DNA of 64,000 nt from Streptomyces sp. NBC_01276 (GTDB lineage: Bacteria > Actinomycetota > Actinomycetes > Streptomycetales > Streptomycetaceae): positions 1,550,001 to 1,614,000 of the forward strand of contig NZ_CP108442.1 in assembly GCF_041435355.1 (NCBI RefSeq), read 5' to 3'. This document shows, one piece after another, positions 16,606 through 25,309 of this stretch (positions within the stretch are counted from its first letter, which is position 1; every line of letters begins with the position of its first letter). The position numbers were made by a program, and so were the translations under genes. Below the pieces are notes generated by a model, which was not told the origin of the DNA, did not search any database, and saw only the letters and a list, made by a program, of their open reading frames with translations.

Positions 16606-18810
16606 TCAGGACAGCGGGCGGAGGTCGATCACGTCCTCGGGATCGTCCCACAACAGCACCAACCGGTCTGCCCCCTCCGCCTGTTGGCCGTCGGCGGCCG
16701 CCCGGCGCGCCTCCCGTACCCGGGCGGGCAGGGCGAACACGGCGGGGGCGCCCGGCCCGGCCTCCGGGGAGAGCAGGTCGGGCAGTCCCGGCACGGCGGG
16801 CGGTCCGGGCGGGGCAGGCGGTCCCACGGCGGGCGGCCCTCCGGCGGGTGCTCCCCCGCCGCGCCGCCAGACCGCGACGGGCACCCCGCCTTCGAGCAGG
16901 GCGTCCAGCAGGGCCGGCGTACGCCCAGCCGAGGTGTGCCCGAGGACGCAGGCGGGCGCCGGGTGGGCGCCCAGCCGCAGGCCGAGGGTGTCGGTGATCT
17001 CGGCGTCCTCCACCACCCGTACCGTGTCGGGGTGCCGGCCGCCCTGGGCGCACAGCCAGCGCCACGCGGTGCGCCATTCGGTCAGGGTGGTGTCCTCGCG
17101 CTCCTGGGGGCAGCGCACGGACACCTCGTAGAGGGTGCCGAGGGGGCGGGTGCGTGCGGCGGGTCCGCGCGGGACGGGCCACCGGTCGAACTCCGTCTCC
17201 AGCAGCTCGAACGGCACCTGGAACTCGATCCGCTCGACGCGCCGGTACGGCTGCCCGCACCGGGCACTACCGTCCGCCCCCGAGTCCGCTCCGAGCAGGG
17301 CGAGTTGGCGCACGAGGGCGGCGCGTACGGTGTCGAGCCCGACCGGTGCGTCCTCCGACTCCCAGACGAGCCGGTCCTGTTCACCGCGCAGCCACATGCG
17401 GGCCCGCAGGCCGTCCTCGCCGTCGTCCGGGGGCTCCAGCCTGACGTGCAGGGCCGTCCCCCGGGTGGCGGGGGCGGGCGGCGGGCGCAGGGCGGGCAGG
17501 GCGAGGCGCTCCCGGGCGGCCCGTACCCAGGCGGCGAGCCGGGCCGCCCAGACCGCGTCCCCGGCACCCGCGCCGGGGCGGCCGTCTCCGCCGGCGCGGC
17601 GGGCCCGGTCGGCGAGGTAGTGCACGAAGGGCACCGCGAGGGGCAGGCCCGCCGGGCCGCCCTGGCGCTGGTCGAGGTCCCAGACCACGTCGAGGAGGGT
17701 GTCGGCGGGGAGCCCGCCGTGCACCGGGGTGGTGCAGCCCGCGGCCCGGAAGGCCCACGCGTAGGCCTCGTAGGCGCAGCGCGGCAGCTCCCGGCCCTCG
17801 AAGAGTTCGCCGAGCCCGTCCCAGCCGGTCTGGTCGAGGCGGGTGGCGCGGGGCAGGGCGGGCCCGGGCGGGTCGTCGTCGAGGAACGAGCTCGCGTCCC
17901 AGTCCCGGTCGACGATGAACTGCGGCAGCTGCCAGCCCTCGCCGCGTCCGCGCAGTTCCCCGAAGCCGCGGTGGACGGCGCGGGCGGCGTGCGGGAGGCC
18001 GGTGACGCCTTCGCGTACGGACCGGTCGCCGAGTTCGGCGAGCAGCGCCTCGGTGAAGCGGCCCGCCCCGCGCTCGGCGTCGTTCTGCGCGGCCTCGCCC
18101 TCCCGGGAGGCGTAGAGGCGGAACTGGCGGCGCCCCGGGACGGTGGCGCCGCCGCCGTAGTCGGCGCTGCCGAAGTTCCAGCGGGTGTCGCGGGGCGCGT
18201 CGACCCGGCAGGCGTCCACCAGTGCGGCCTGGAGGGGGAACCGGCGGTGTTTGACGAGGTCGGTCTGCCACCAGCGCAGCGCGGAGTCGAGGTTGAGGTG
18301 GCGGATGCGGCCGGGGCGGGCGTCGGCGCAGGGCAGCATCAGCTGCCGGTGGCCGTCGAGGTAGCCGTGCCCGGCCCAGAAGATCCACAGCAGGTCGCCG
18401 TCGCACTGCGGGAGCTCATCGAGCAGCACGGTCTTCGCGTTCTCCTCGGTCGCGGGCCGGTACGTGTCCCTGAGCGCGGCCAGGCCGGGCGGGCCGGACC
18501 AGTCGAGGCGGTCGGGGTCGTCGAGCGGGGACAGCAGCAGCCGGACGTTGGCGGCGGGCACCTCGCCGGGCCCGGTCAGCCAGCGGGCGAATCGCAGGGC
18601 GTCGCGGGCGGGGCCGCGGAGGTTCCAGCGGTGGCTGACCTCGTACGTCTCCACCCCGGCGACGAGCGCGAAGGTGCGGCGGGGGCCGAGGGTGGACGGC
18701 AGGAGCCCGTCGTGGGCGGGGAGGGGGCGCCGGGGGGCGGGGTCCCGGGGGGCGGGGTCCCGGGGATCGGGGTCCCGGGGATCGGGGTCCCGGGGATCGG
18801 GGTGCGTCAC
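16606..18810 (-). CDS. Caspase-like protease with VMAP C-terminal domain
   Basis: 734 residues. After a repetitive DPRDP tail, a caspase (C14) fold spans about 45-290: RTFALVAGVETY, the catalytic His in FWAGHGYLDG (near 146) and the catalytic Cys in LVDACRVD (near 199). The C-terminal third resembles the VMAP-C domain of vWA-MoxR-associated proteins, with EWRTAWRWLC and LLEGGVPVAVW. The GTG start overlaps the stop of the hydrolase gene. Inferred role: latent suicide or target-cleaving protease released upon invasion. Confidence 0.83.
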   Translation of the reverse strand: MTHPDPRDPDPRDPDPRDPAPRDPAPRRPLPAHDGLLPSTLGPRRTFALVAGVETYEVSHRWNLRGPARDALRFARWLTGPGEVPAANVRLLLSPLDDPDRLDWSGPPGLAALRDTYRPATEENAKTVLLDELPQCDGDLLWIFWAGHGYLDGHRQLMLPCADARPGRIRHLNLDSALRWWQTDLVKHRRFPLQAALVDACRVDAPRDTRWNFGSADYGGGATVPGRRQFRLYASREGEAAQNDAERGAGRFTEALLAELGDRSVREGVTGLPHAARAVHRGFGELRGRGEGWQLPQFIVDRDWDASSFLDDDPPGPALPRATRLDQTGWDGLGELFEGRELPRCAYEAYAWAFRAAGCTTPVHGGLPADTLLDVVWDLDQRQGGPAGLPLAVPFVHYLADRARRAGGDGRPGAGAGDAVWAARLAAWVRAARERLALPALRPPPAPATRGTALHVRLEPPDDGEDGLRARMWLRGEQDRLVWESEDAPVGLDTVRAALVRQLALLGADSGADGSARCGQPYRRVERIEFQVPFELLETEFDRWPVPRGPAARTRPLGTLYEVSVRCPQEREDTTLTEWRTAWRWLCAQGGRHPDTVRVVEDAEITDTLGLRLGAHPAPACVLGHTSAGRTPALLDALLEGGVPVAVWRRGGGAPAGGPPAVGPPAPPGPPAVPGLPDLLSPEAGPGAPAVFALPARVREARRAAADGQQAEGADRLVLLWDDPEDVIDLRPLS
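18736..18803 (-). repeat. 15-bp tandem repeat at the start of the caspase gene
   Basis: Four to five copies of GGGGTCCCGGGGATC (plus strand), the last ones drifting to GGC. In the protein they give repeated DPRDP units directly after the start codon. Repeat number probably varies between strains. Confidence 0.8.
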
Positions 18811-20189
18811 CCGATCCCCGCCTCGGTCACCGCCTGTTCGATGCGCTCGTAGAGGGACCGCTGTTTCCAGTAGGCGCTGTGGCTGGCCGGGAAGGGCTGG
18901 CGGCTGCTGACCTCGTGGTCGGTGACCCGCGGATCTCCGGGGAAGACGGGCGCGGCGAGGTAGGAGAGCACGTCCTGGCGGTCGTAGACGTTGAGCCAGC
19001 GCGGGAAGCCGTACGGGAGCGCGCTGCCGGGGGCGAGGGCGGTGAGCGCACCGAGTTCGTGCAGGTACGGGGCTTGCGAGCCGACGGTGACCAGCAGTTC
19101 GGCGCCCGGCACGGGCCCGCCCGTGGCCGCCTCCAGGGCGAGCAGGTCCACCAGGGCGATCCCGCCGAGGCTGTGCCCGATCAGCACGGCCGGTCCCGGC
19201 GCGGCGGTGATCCGCTGGTGCAGGAAGGAGCGCAGGCCCGCGCCCCGGGCCTGGTAGCGCAGGATGTCGCCGAGGGCGGGGGTGGCGCCGACGGTGAGCG
19301 CTCCGCGCCGGGCGTTGAGCAGGGGCTGCGTGGTGACCCGCATCGCGAGGCGCCCGAGCACGGCGGCGGCGCGGGCGCCGGGCACGCGGGCGTCGCCTCC
19401 GAGGCGGGCGGTGAGCAGTTCCACGAGACGGTCCCGCTCGGCGGCGGTGCAGTCGGCGTCGGCTCCGGCCGCTGCCAGGGCGAGGGCGGCGGCGGTGACG
19501 GCCCGCGCGAGGGCGGTGGCCAGCTCCCGCGCCTGCGGCTCGGCCGTGGCCCGTTCCCCGGCACGGGCGGCCTCCTCGGACCGCGCGACCGTGTCCAGCG
19601 CCGTACGGAATCCGGGGGCGAGGCCGGTGCCGTGCAGGAGGGACGCCAGCTCGTCGGCGCCGGCCGTCCCGTCCGGTTCGGCGCAAGCCCCCGCCCCCGG
19701 ACCCCCGGGACTCGCCGTGCGCCGGCCCGGTACGTCCGGGCGGTACGGCAGGTCCAGCCGGTCCAACCGGTCCAACCGGTCCAACCGGTCCAGCCGGTCC
19801 AGGACGCGGGCCCCGGAGGCCCGGATCCCGGGCATCGCGAAGGGGTCGTCTTCGCCCTCCGGGCCGCCGGATCCGCCCGCCGCGCGGGCGGTGTCCCAGC
19901 CCGCCTCCGCCAGGACCCGCAGCTCGCACAGCGGGTCGGCCAGCAGCAGGCCCCACTCGGCCACCTCGGCGGCGTCGGCGTCCTCGGCCCCGTCGCGCCC
20001 CGTGCGCAATCCCGGCACGGAGCGGCCGCCCGCACCGAGGGACGCGCCGAAGCGTTCGCCCCAGAAGCAGGATTCGACGGCCGCGCCGGGGAAGCGGGCC
20101 GTCAGCCCCTCCCGGACCAGCGCGAACAGCGCGTCGTGCCGCTCGCGCCGCACCCCCGTCCCGTGCACGAACAGAAATCGCATCGCCAC
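18807..20189 (-). CDS. Alpha/beta hydrolase (lipase-like) linked to the conflict system
   Basis: 460 residues. FLFVHGTG near residue 5 gives the oxyanion region, GHSLGG near 337 the nucleophile elbow and VSSRQPFPASHSAYW near the end a probable catalytic His. Between them lies a long insert including an LDR repeat. The start is GTG with GAGGGGG six bases upstream; an in-frame ATG follows two codons later. The stop overlaps the caspase start (GTGA), so the pair is translated together. It may be a membrane-lipid attacking effector; the substrate is unknown. Confidence 0.78.
   Translation of the reverse strand: MAMRFLFVHGTGVRRERHDALFALVREGLTARFPGAAVESCFWGERFGASLGAGGRSVPGLRTGRDGAEDADAAEVAEWGLLLADPLCELRVLAEAGWDTARAAGGSGGPEGEDDPFAMPGIRASGARVLDRLDRLDRLDRLDRLDLPYRPDVPGRRTASPGGPGAGACAEPDGTAGADELASLLHGTGLAPGFRTALDTVARSEEAARAGERATAEPQARELATALARAVTAAALALAAAGADADCTAAERDRLVELLTARLGGDARVPGARAAAVLGRLAMRVTTQPLLNARRGALTVGATPALGDILRYQARGAGLRSFLHQRITAAPGPAVLIGHSLGGIALVDLLALEAATGGPVPGAELLVTVGSQAPYLHELGALTALAPGSALPYGFPRWLNVYDRQDVLSYLAAPVFPGDPRVTDHEVSSRQPFPASHSAYWKQRSLYERIEQAVTEAGIG
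19750..19803 (-). repeat. 9-bp tandem repeat in the hydrolase gene
   Basis: About five copies of a 9-base unit (CCGGTCCAA/G) encode a run of LDR triplets in a surface insert. The unit length keeps the frame. Confidence 0.85.
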
Positions 20190-20291
20190 GCCCGCCCCCT
20201 CGTCCGCTCTCCCCCGCCCGCACGATAGCGCCGAGCGGGCAAGAGGGCCCGGGGAACGCCGAGTTCGGCGCGGCTGCCTCAGCGGACGGCC

Positions 20292-20651
20292 TCAGCGGAC
20301 GGCCTCGACGGCGGGCGAGGCGGCGGCCGGGTAGTAGCGGCGGCAGCCGCGCAGCATGCCCTCGGCGGACAGCGTGAACACGTCGACGAACTCGCACTGC
20401 TGCGGGGCCAGTCGTCCCATCGCGATCACGCAGTCGCCCTCGGCGACGATCCGGGTGATGTGGTGGCGCCGGGCGCCCGCACCCCCCGGACGCTCCAGGT
20501 CGGCACCGAGGGACAGGCCGGCGTGCAGGAGCGAGCCGTACCCGTCGAGGTCTCCGGTGTCGAGGTAGTGGTAGGCGAGGCGCACGTGGTCGACCCCGGA
20601 GTCGGTGACGACCCGGCTGGGCGTCAGCCGCCCGGCGTACCGACTGTTCAT
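20292..20651 (-). CDS. NTF2/SnoaL-fold protein
   Basis: 119 residues with the small cone fold typical of SnoaL-like proteins: LAYHYLDTGDLDGYGSLLHAG, then ITRIVAEGDCVIAMGRL and EFVDVFTLSAEGMLRGCRRYY. Such proteins act as cyclases, isomerases or ligand binders; no catalytic residue can be assigned. AAGGGA precedes the ATG. It is divergent from the SARP gene and shares its upstream region, so it could be co-regulated with the NRPS cluster. Confidence 0.75.
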   Translation of the reverse strand: MNSRYAGRLTPSRVVTDSGVDHVRLAYHYLDTGDLDGYGSLLHAGLSLGADLERPGGAGARRHHITRIVAEGDCVIAMGRLAPQQCEFVDVFTLSAEGMLRGCRRYYPAAASPAVEAVR

Positions 20652-20724
20652 GGAGGGTCCCTTCGAACGGCCGCACCCCCTTCGGGTGCCGACGTCCCCA
20701 CGGTCCTGCGGACCCGCAACTCCC

Positions 20725-20742
20725 GGCTATCCCGGGCCTATC
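20725..20742 (+). promoter_or_regulatory. SARP-type direct repeat between the NTF2-like and SARP genes
   Basis: GGCTATC-CCGG-GCCTATC: two heptamers with 11-bp periodicity, the geometry of SARP binding sites. It lies 108 bases before the SARP ATG and 74 bases before the divergent NTF2-like gene. A matching pair occurs at 25119-25136. Confidence 0.5.
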
Positions 20743-20849
20743 GCGTTCACCACCACGCAATCTCCACACCATGGACAACCGGAGAGGTGTTCGGGGAGAC
20801 TGACCCCGCGCTCCACCCGATCTCTGGTGTGCCTCCAGCTGGGAGACTC

Positions 20850-23800
20850 ATGACCGTTTCGCCCGGCGGGGTTCCGCACACCCCGGACACGGTGGTGTTC
20901 CGCATCCTCGGCCCCTTACAGGTGACCGGCCTGAGCGGGCCGGTGCGGATTCCCCCGGGGCGGCAGGAGGTCATTCTCGCCGCCCTGCTCCTTGAGGCGA
21001 ACCGGGTCGTCAGCACGGACTACCTGGTCGACCTCATCTGGGACGACGAGCCGCCGGACACCGCACGCACCCAGGTGCAGATCTGCGTGTCGCGACTGCG
21101 CAAGCTCTTCACGACGGCCGGAATCGCCGCCGCGATCACCACGCGGCCGCCGGGGTACGTCCTCAGGACGGAGGGCGACCTCGTCGACGCCGCCGTCTTC
21201 GCCCGCCGGCTCGCGGACGCGCGCACCCTGGCGAAGCGCGGGGACGCGCCGGAGGCGGTGGAACTGCTGCGTGCTGCGGGTGAGTTGTGGCAGGGCGACT
21301 GCCTGAGCGGGGTGTCGAGCGAGACGCTGCGCAGCAAGGCGCTGCAGTTGGACGAGGAGCGGCTGACGGCCGCCGAGACGCGGATCGAGCTGGAGCTCGA
21401 CCTCGGCCGCCACCACCAGCTGGTCGGCGAGATCCAGTTGCTGGTACGGGTCCACCCGCTGCGGGAACGGCTGCGCGGGCAGCTGATGCTGGCGCTGTAC
21501 CGCTCGGGGCGACAGGCGGAGGCGCTGGAGAGCTACCGGGTGGGCCGCGAGCTGCTGGTGGAGGAGCTCGGGCTGGAGCCGGGGGGCGAGCTGCGCGGGC
21601 TGGAACGGGCCATCCTCTCGGGGGACGTCCCACCGGTCCGCCCGGCGAGACCGGGCGGCGGGTTCGGCTCCGCGGGGGCGGGGGCGGGCTTCGGCGGCGC
21701 CGGCACGGGGGCGGGCCCGGGATTCGGGCCCACCGACGCGGGACCGGGGACGGGATACGGCAGCGCCGACGCAGGACCGGGCACGGGATACGGCACCACC
21801 GGCACGGGCGCGGGCGCGGGATACGGCGGCACCGGCACGGGGCGGAGCGCGGCGTTCGGGGGCGCCGCCTCCGGATCGGGCGGCGGGTTCGGGGCCGCTG
21901 CCGCCGGGCCCGGCGGAGCGTACGGTGCCGGAGCCGCCGGCACGGGCGCCGCCGACGGTACGAGACCGGGCACGCCTCAGGCCACTCATGGCGCCCCAGG
22001 GGCCCCGTTCGCCTCCTCGGGCCCTCCCGCCTCGCAAGGCGCGGCCAGCCCGGCCGACCCTGGCGGCTCCCCGCGCCACCAGGCCCCGTACGGCCACGGC
22101 ACCCCCGGCACCCCCGGCACCCCGCTGGGCATCCCCGCCCCGCGCCCCCCGCAGGACCACGGCGCCCCGCTCGGCTCCGCCGGCGCGCGGGCCCCGCACG
22201 ACCGAGGGGCACCCTCCCCCCAGGGACCCGCCGGCATCGCCCCGCCGGGTCACGGATCCCTCCTGGCCACACCGTTCGGCGGAGGTACCGCCGGTGAGGC
22301 TCCGGGCGGCCCGTTCGACGGGTTCCCGGTTTGGAGCCCCGGCGCGCCGGACCGGTCCCCGGGACGGGGGACCTCCCCCGCGGGCGGCCCCGCCGACGCC
22401 TCCCCCACGTGGGGCGCGGCCCCCGCGAGCGGGTACCCGGCCGTCGAGGGGGCCCCTTCGCGGAACGCCGGGCCCTCGGGCGGGTACGGCGGCGGCGCCG
22501 GGACTCCCGGCGCGGGCTCCGCGGGCGGCGGCCGCGCGGGGCACCCCGTCACGTCCACGGCCGCGACCGTGGCCCCGTACCGCGAGGAGACGCCCCGCCA
22601 ACTCCCCGCGGACACATCGGACTTCGTGGGTGACGAGGAGCGGATCCGCCGGGTCGAGCAGGCCCTCCTCGGCGACGGGGAATGCGGCGGCGGCCGGCGC
22701 GCCGTCGGCGTGGCCGTGATCGTCGGCAAGCCCGGCACCGGAAAGTCCACGCTGGCCACTCACATCGCGCACCGGCTCAGCGAAACCGCCTTCCCCGACG
22801 GCCAGTTGTACTGCGACCTGCGCGGCACCGGCACCCCCGCCACCTCCGGCGAGGTGCTGGGCCGGTTCCTGCGCGCACTCGGCATTCCGGGCCCGGTGCT
22901 CCCCGAGTCCCAGGACGAACGGGCCGAGATGTACCGCACGCTCCTCGCCTCCCGCCGCGTGCTGGTGGTGCTGGACGACGCCGCGTCGGAGAGCCAGATC
23001 CGGCCGCTGCTGCCCGGCAGCAACACCTGCGCGGTGCTGGTCACCAGCCGGGTCCGGCTCACCGGCCTGCCCGGGGCGCACCGCGTCGAGCTGGACGTGA
23101 TGGGTACCGACCACGCCGTGGAACTGCTGGTCCGGGTGATCGGCCCGGACCGCGTCGCACGCGAGCCGGTGGCGGTCGAGGCGCTGATCCGGACCGTGGG
23201 CGGGCTGCCGCTGGCGCTGCGGATCGTCGCGGCCCGGCTGGCCGCCCGTCCGCACTGGACGCTGGCGTCGATGGTGCACCGGCTCGCGAACGAACGGCAC
23301 CGCCTCGACGAGCTGACGCACGGCGAGATGACGATGCGGGCCAGCCTCTCCCTCACCCACGACGGGCTGGCCGCCGAGGACCGCCGGCTGCTGCGCCTGC
23401 TGAGCCTGGCCCAGGGGCAGACGCTGCCGGGCTGGCTGGCCGGCGCGCTGCTGGACGATCCGCGGCCCTTCGCCTCGGACCTGCTGGAACCGCTGGTCGA
23501 CGTACAGATGCTGGACGTGGTCGGGATGGAGTCCACGGGCGGGTTCCGCTACCGCTTCCACGAGATCATCCGGGTGTTCGCGCGGGAGCAGCTGGCGGCG
23601 CACCACGAGGCGGCCGACCAGCACGCGGCGACGGCGCGGATGCTGGGCGGCTGGATGTCTCTGGCGGAGCAGGCCCACCGGCGCATCTACGGAGGGGACT
23701 TCACGGTGCTGCACGGCTCCGCGCCGCGCTGGGAACCCCCGGCGGAATGCGTGGACGAGCTGCTGGTGGATCCGCTGGGCTGGCTGGACAGCGAGCACGC

Positions 23801-24737
23801 GAACCTGGTGCAGGCGGTGGAGCACGCGGCCCGGGAGCAGATGGACGAGCTCTGCTGGGACCTGGCGACGACCCTGGCCACCCTGTTCGAGGGACGCGGC
23901 TACCTCGACGACTGGGAACGTACGCACCGGCTCGCGCTGGACTCGGTACGGGCGGCGGGCAACACCCGGGGCACGGCGGCCCTGTTGAGCTCGCTCGGGG
24001 TGCTCCACCTGGGCCGCAGCCAGAGCGAGGAGTCCCGGTCGGCGCTGACGACGGCGCTCGGGCTGTTCCAGGAGCTGGAGGACCGGCAGGGGCAGGCGCT
24101 GTGCCACCGGGACCTGGCGCTGCTGGAGCGGATGCGGGGCAACGAGGACCACGCCCTCTCGCTGTACGACCGGGCACTGCGGGATTTCGACCAGGCCGGC
24201 GACGTGGTGGGCCGGGCCATCGTGCTGACGCAGAGCGCGCACATCTGGATGCGGCGGGGGCAGAGCTCGGCGGCCCAGACCCGGCTGGACGAGGCGCTCG
24301 GGATCTACCGGTCGGTGGGGTACACGGGCGGGCAGGCCCGGACGCTGCGCCGGGCGGGGCAGCTGCTCCAGGGTCAGGGGGAGCACGAGCGGGCGGTGAC
24401 CACGTACACGGAGGTCCTGGAGCTGTGCCGGGAGAGCGGTGACGTGATCGGCGAGGGGCACCTGCTGCGGGACCTGGGACACGCGCACGCCGAGATGGGA
24501 CGGTGCGAGGCGGCCCGCGGATTCTACGCGCAGGCCCTGTCGGTCCGGGAGCAGATCATGGACCACGGCGGAGCGGCGCTGGTGCGCCTGGACCTGGCGC
24601 GGCTGCTGACCGCGAACGGCGGCGCCGGAGAGCGGTCGCGGTCCCGGGAGTTGCTGGAGAGCGCGGTACGGGCGTTCCGCGACCGGGGGATGGAGCGGGA
24701 GCTGGCCGAGGCCGAAAGGCTGCTGGCCGCTCCGTGA
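20850..24737 (+). CDS. AfsR-like SARP regulator with NB-ARC and TPR domains
   Basis: 1295 residues. An OmpR-type winged helix (about 8-100) and BTAD (about 105-255) form the SARP part. A Gly/Ala/Pro-rich linker of roughly 300 residues (265-570) with GTGYG repeats follows. The NB-ARC ATPase has Walker A GKPGTGKST near 627 and Walker B VLVVLDDA. TPR repeats fill about 1000-1290. GGGAG lies five bases before the ATG. Codon 23 is TTA (20916-20918), making translation depend on the bldA tRNA. It is the likely pathway-specific activator of the NRPS cluster. Confidence 0.92.
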   Translation: MTVSPGGVPHTPDTVVFRILGPLQVTGLSGPVRIPPGRQEVILAALLLEANRVVSTDYLVDLIWDDEPPDTARTQVQICVSRLRKLFTTAGIAAAITTRPPGYVLRTEGDLVDAAVFARRLADARTLAKRGDAPEAVELLRAAGELWQGDCLSGVSSETLRSKALQLDEERLTAAETRIELELDLGRHHQLVGEIQLLVRVHPLRERLRGQLMLALYRSGRQAEALESYRVGRELLVEELGLEPGGELRGLERAILSGDVPPVRPARPGGGFGSAGAGAGFGGAGTGAGPGFGPTDAGPGTGYGSADAGPGTGYGTTGTGAGAGYGGTGTGRSAAFGGAASGSGGGFGAAAAGPGGAYGAGAAGTGAADGTRPGTPQATHGAPGAPFASSGPPASQGAASPADPGGSPRHQAPYGHGTPGTPGTPLGIPAPRPPQDHGAPLGSAGARAPHDRGAPSPQGPAGIAPPGHGSLLATPFGGGTAGEAPGGPFDGFPVWSPGAPDRSPGRGTSPAGGPADASPTWGAAPASGYPAVEGAPSRNAGPSGGYGGGAGTPGAGSAGGGRAGHPVTSTAATVAPYREETPRQLPADTSDFVGDEERIRRVEQALLGDGECGGGRRAVGVAVIVGKPGTGKSTLATHIAHRLSETAFPDGQLYCDLRGTGTPATSGEVLGRFLRALGIPGPVLPESQDERAEMYRTLLASRRVLVVLDDAASESQIRPLLPGSNTCAVLVTSRVRLTGLPGAHRVELDVMGTDHAVELLVRVIGPDRVAREPVAVEALIRTVGGLPLALRIVAARLAARPHWTLASMVHRLANERHRLDELTHGEMTMRASLSLTHDGLAAEDRRLLRLLSLAQGQTLPGWLAGALLDDPRPFASDLLEPLVDVQMLDVVGMESTGGFRYRFHEIIRVFAREQLAAHHEAADQHAATARMLGGWMSLAEQAHRRIYGGDFTVLHGSAPRWEPPAECVDELLVDPLGWLDSEHANLVQAVEHAAREQMDELCWDLATTLATLFEGRGYLDDWERTHRLALDSVRAAGNTRGTAALLSSLGVLHLGRSQSEESRSALTTALGLFQELEDRQGQALCHRDLALLERMRGNEDHALSLYDRALRDFDQAGDVVGRAIVLTQSAHIWMRRGQSSAAQTRLDEALGIYRSVGYTGGQARTLRRAGQLLQGQGEHERAVTTYTEVLELCRESGDVIGEGHLLRDLGHAHAEMGRCEAARGFYAQALSVREQIMDHGGAALVRLDLARLLTANGGAGERSRSRELLESAVRAFRDRGMERELAEAERLLAAP

Positions 24738-24740
24738 GGG

Positions 24741-24792
24741 GCCGGCGGGCCTGAGGGGAGCCGACGGGCCTGAGGGAGCCGGCGGGCCTGAG
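24741..24792. repeat. Short tandem repeat after the SARP gene
   Basis: Three imperfect 17-19 base copies of GCCGGCGGGCCTGAGGGA in the 100-base gap to the next, convergent gene. No terminator stem stands out here. Confidence 0.7.
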
Positions 24793-24838
24793 AAGGCTGG
24801 TGAGCCGAAGCCGCCGCCCCGGCCCCGCGGGGTCCGGG

Positions 24839-25021
24839 TCAGTCCCACGGGTTGGTGTCGGAGGAGCCGCTCGGGGTGGGGGTGGCCTGCGGGGCGGGGA
24901 CGCCGGCGGTGGTACCGGTGGCGGCCGGACCGTCGGCCTGGGCGACCTGGGTACCGAGTGCGGCGGCGCCGGCGATGGCGGCGGTGACGAGGGCGGCGCG
25001 CAGGGCGTGGGAGAGGTTCAT
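24839..25021 (-). CDS. Small secreted peptide, unknown function
   Basis: 60 residues: a clear signal peptide (MNLSHALRAALVTAAIAGAAALGTQVAQA) and a mature part of about 31 residues rich in Thr, Pro, Gly and Ala, ending SDTNPWD. AAGGA precedes the ATG. It sits between two regulators and shares the CTATC-box region with the XRE gene. It is not AfsS-like, because AfsS has no signal peptide. A role as extracellular signal or chaperone is speculation. Confidence 0.7.
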   Translation of the reverse strand: MNLSHALRAALVTAAIAGAAALGTQVAQADGPAATGTTAGVPAPQATPTPSGSSDTNPWD

Positions 25022-25118
25022 CTCGGGTCCTTTCGTCGGTGCGCTCCGGGTTTCCGGGGCGCTTCCTGCTTTCTGGACCCCAACTTAGGAACGGCCGGAA
25101 TCCCGGCACCGGCCCCGC

Positions 25119-25136
25119 CCCTATCCCCGCGCTATC
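25119..25136 (+). promoter_or_regulatory. SARP-type direct repeat upstream of the XRE regulator
   Basis: CCCTATC-CCCG-CGCTATC has the same heptamer core and 11-bp period as 20725-20742. It overlaps the expected -35 position of the -10 box at 25157. Confidence 0.5.
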
Positions 25137-25156
25137 ACGGGCCGCCATGGCGGACC

Positions 25157-25162
25157 TATATT
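25157..25162 (+). promoter_or_regulatory. -10 box of the XRE regulator
   Basis: TATATT is a near-consensus -10 element in otherwise GC-rich DNA. It would give a 5' leader of about 140 bases to the ATG at 25310. Confidence 0.45.
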
Positions 25163-25174
25163 CCCGCTCGCGGT

Positions 25175-25228
25175 GATAGCGGCGTCCGCGACGGGCACGG
25201 ATCAGCCGGTGATGCCCCCGGGATAGCG
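25175..25228 (-). promoter_or_regulatory. Two inverted CGCTATC boxes
   Basis: GATAGCG occurs at 25175-25181 and 25222-25228, i.e. CGCTATC on the minus strand, facing the secreted-peptide gene. The first forms a widely spaced inverted repeat with the box at 25130. GGCATC lies 11 bases from the second as a weak partner. Confidence 0.4.
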
Positions 25229-25309
25229 CGCTGCCGACGATGGGGACCAGGAACCGGGCCGTCACCCCAGGCCCCGTCGTTCCCCCACACCGTCACCGGG
25301 AGCGCCACT

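Noticed and set aside
18736..18803. Possible CRISPR or iteron array
   Set aside because: Units are 15 bp with no spacers and lie in the caspase coding frame.
24839..25021. AfsS homologue next to an AfsR-like gene
   Set aside because: It has a signal peptide and lacks the repeated Thr-rich motif of AfsS.
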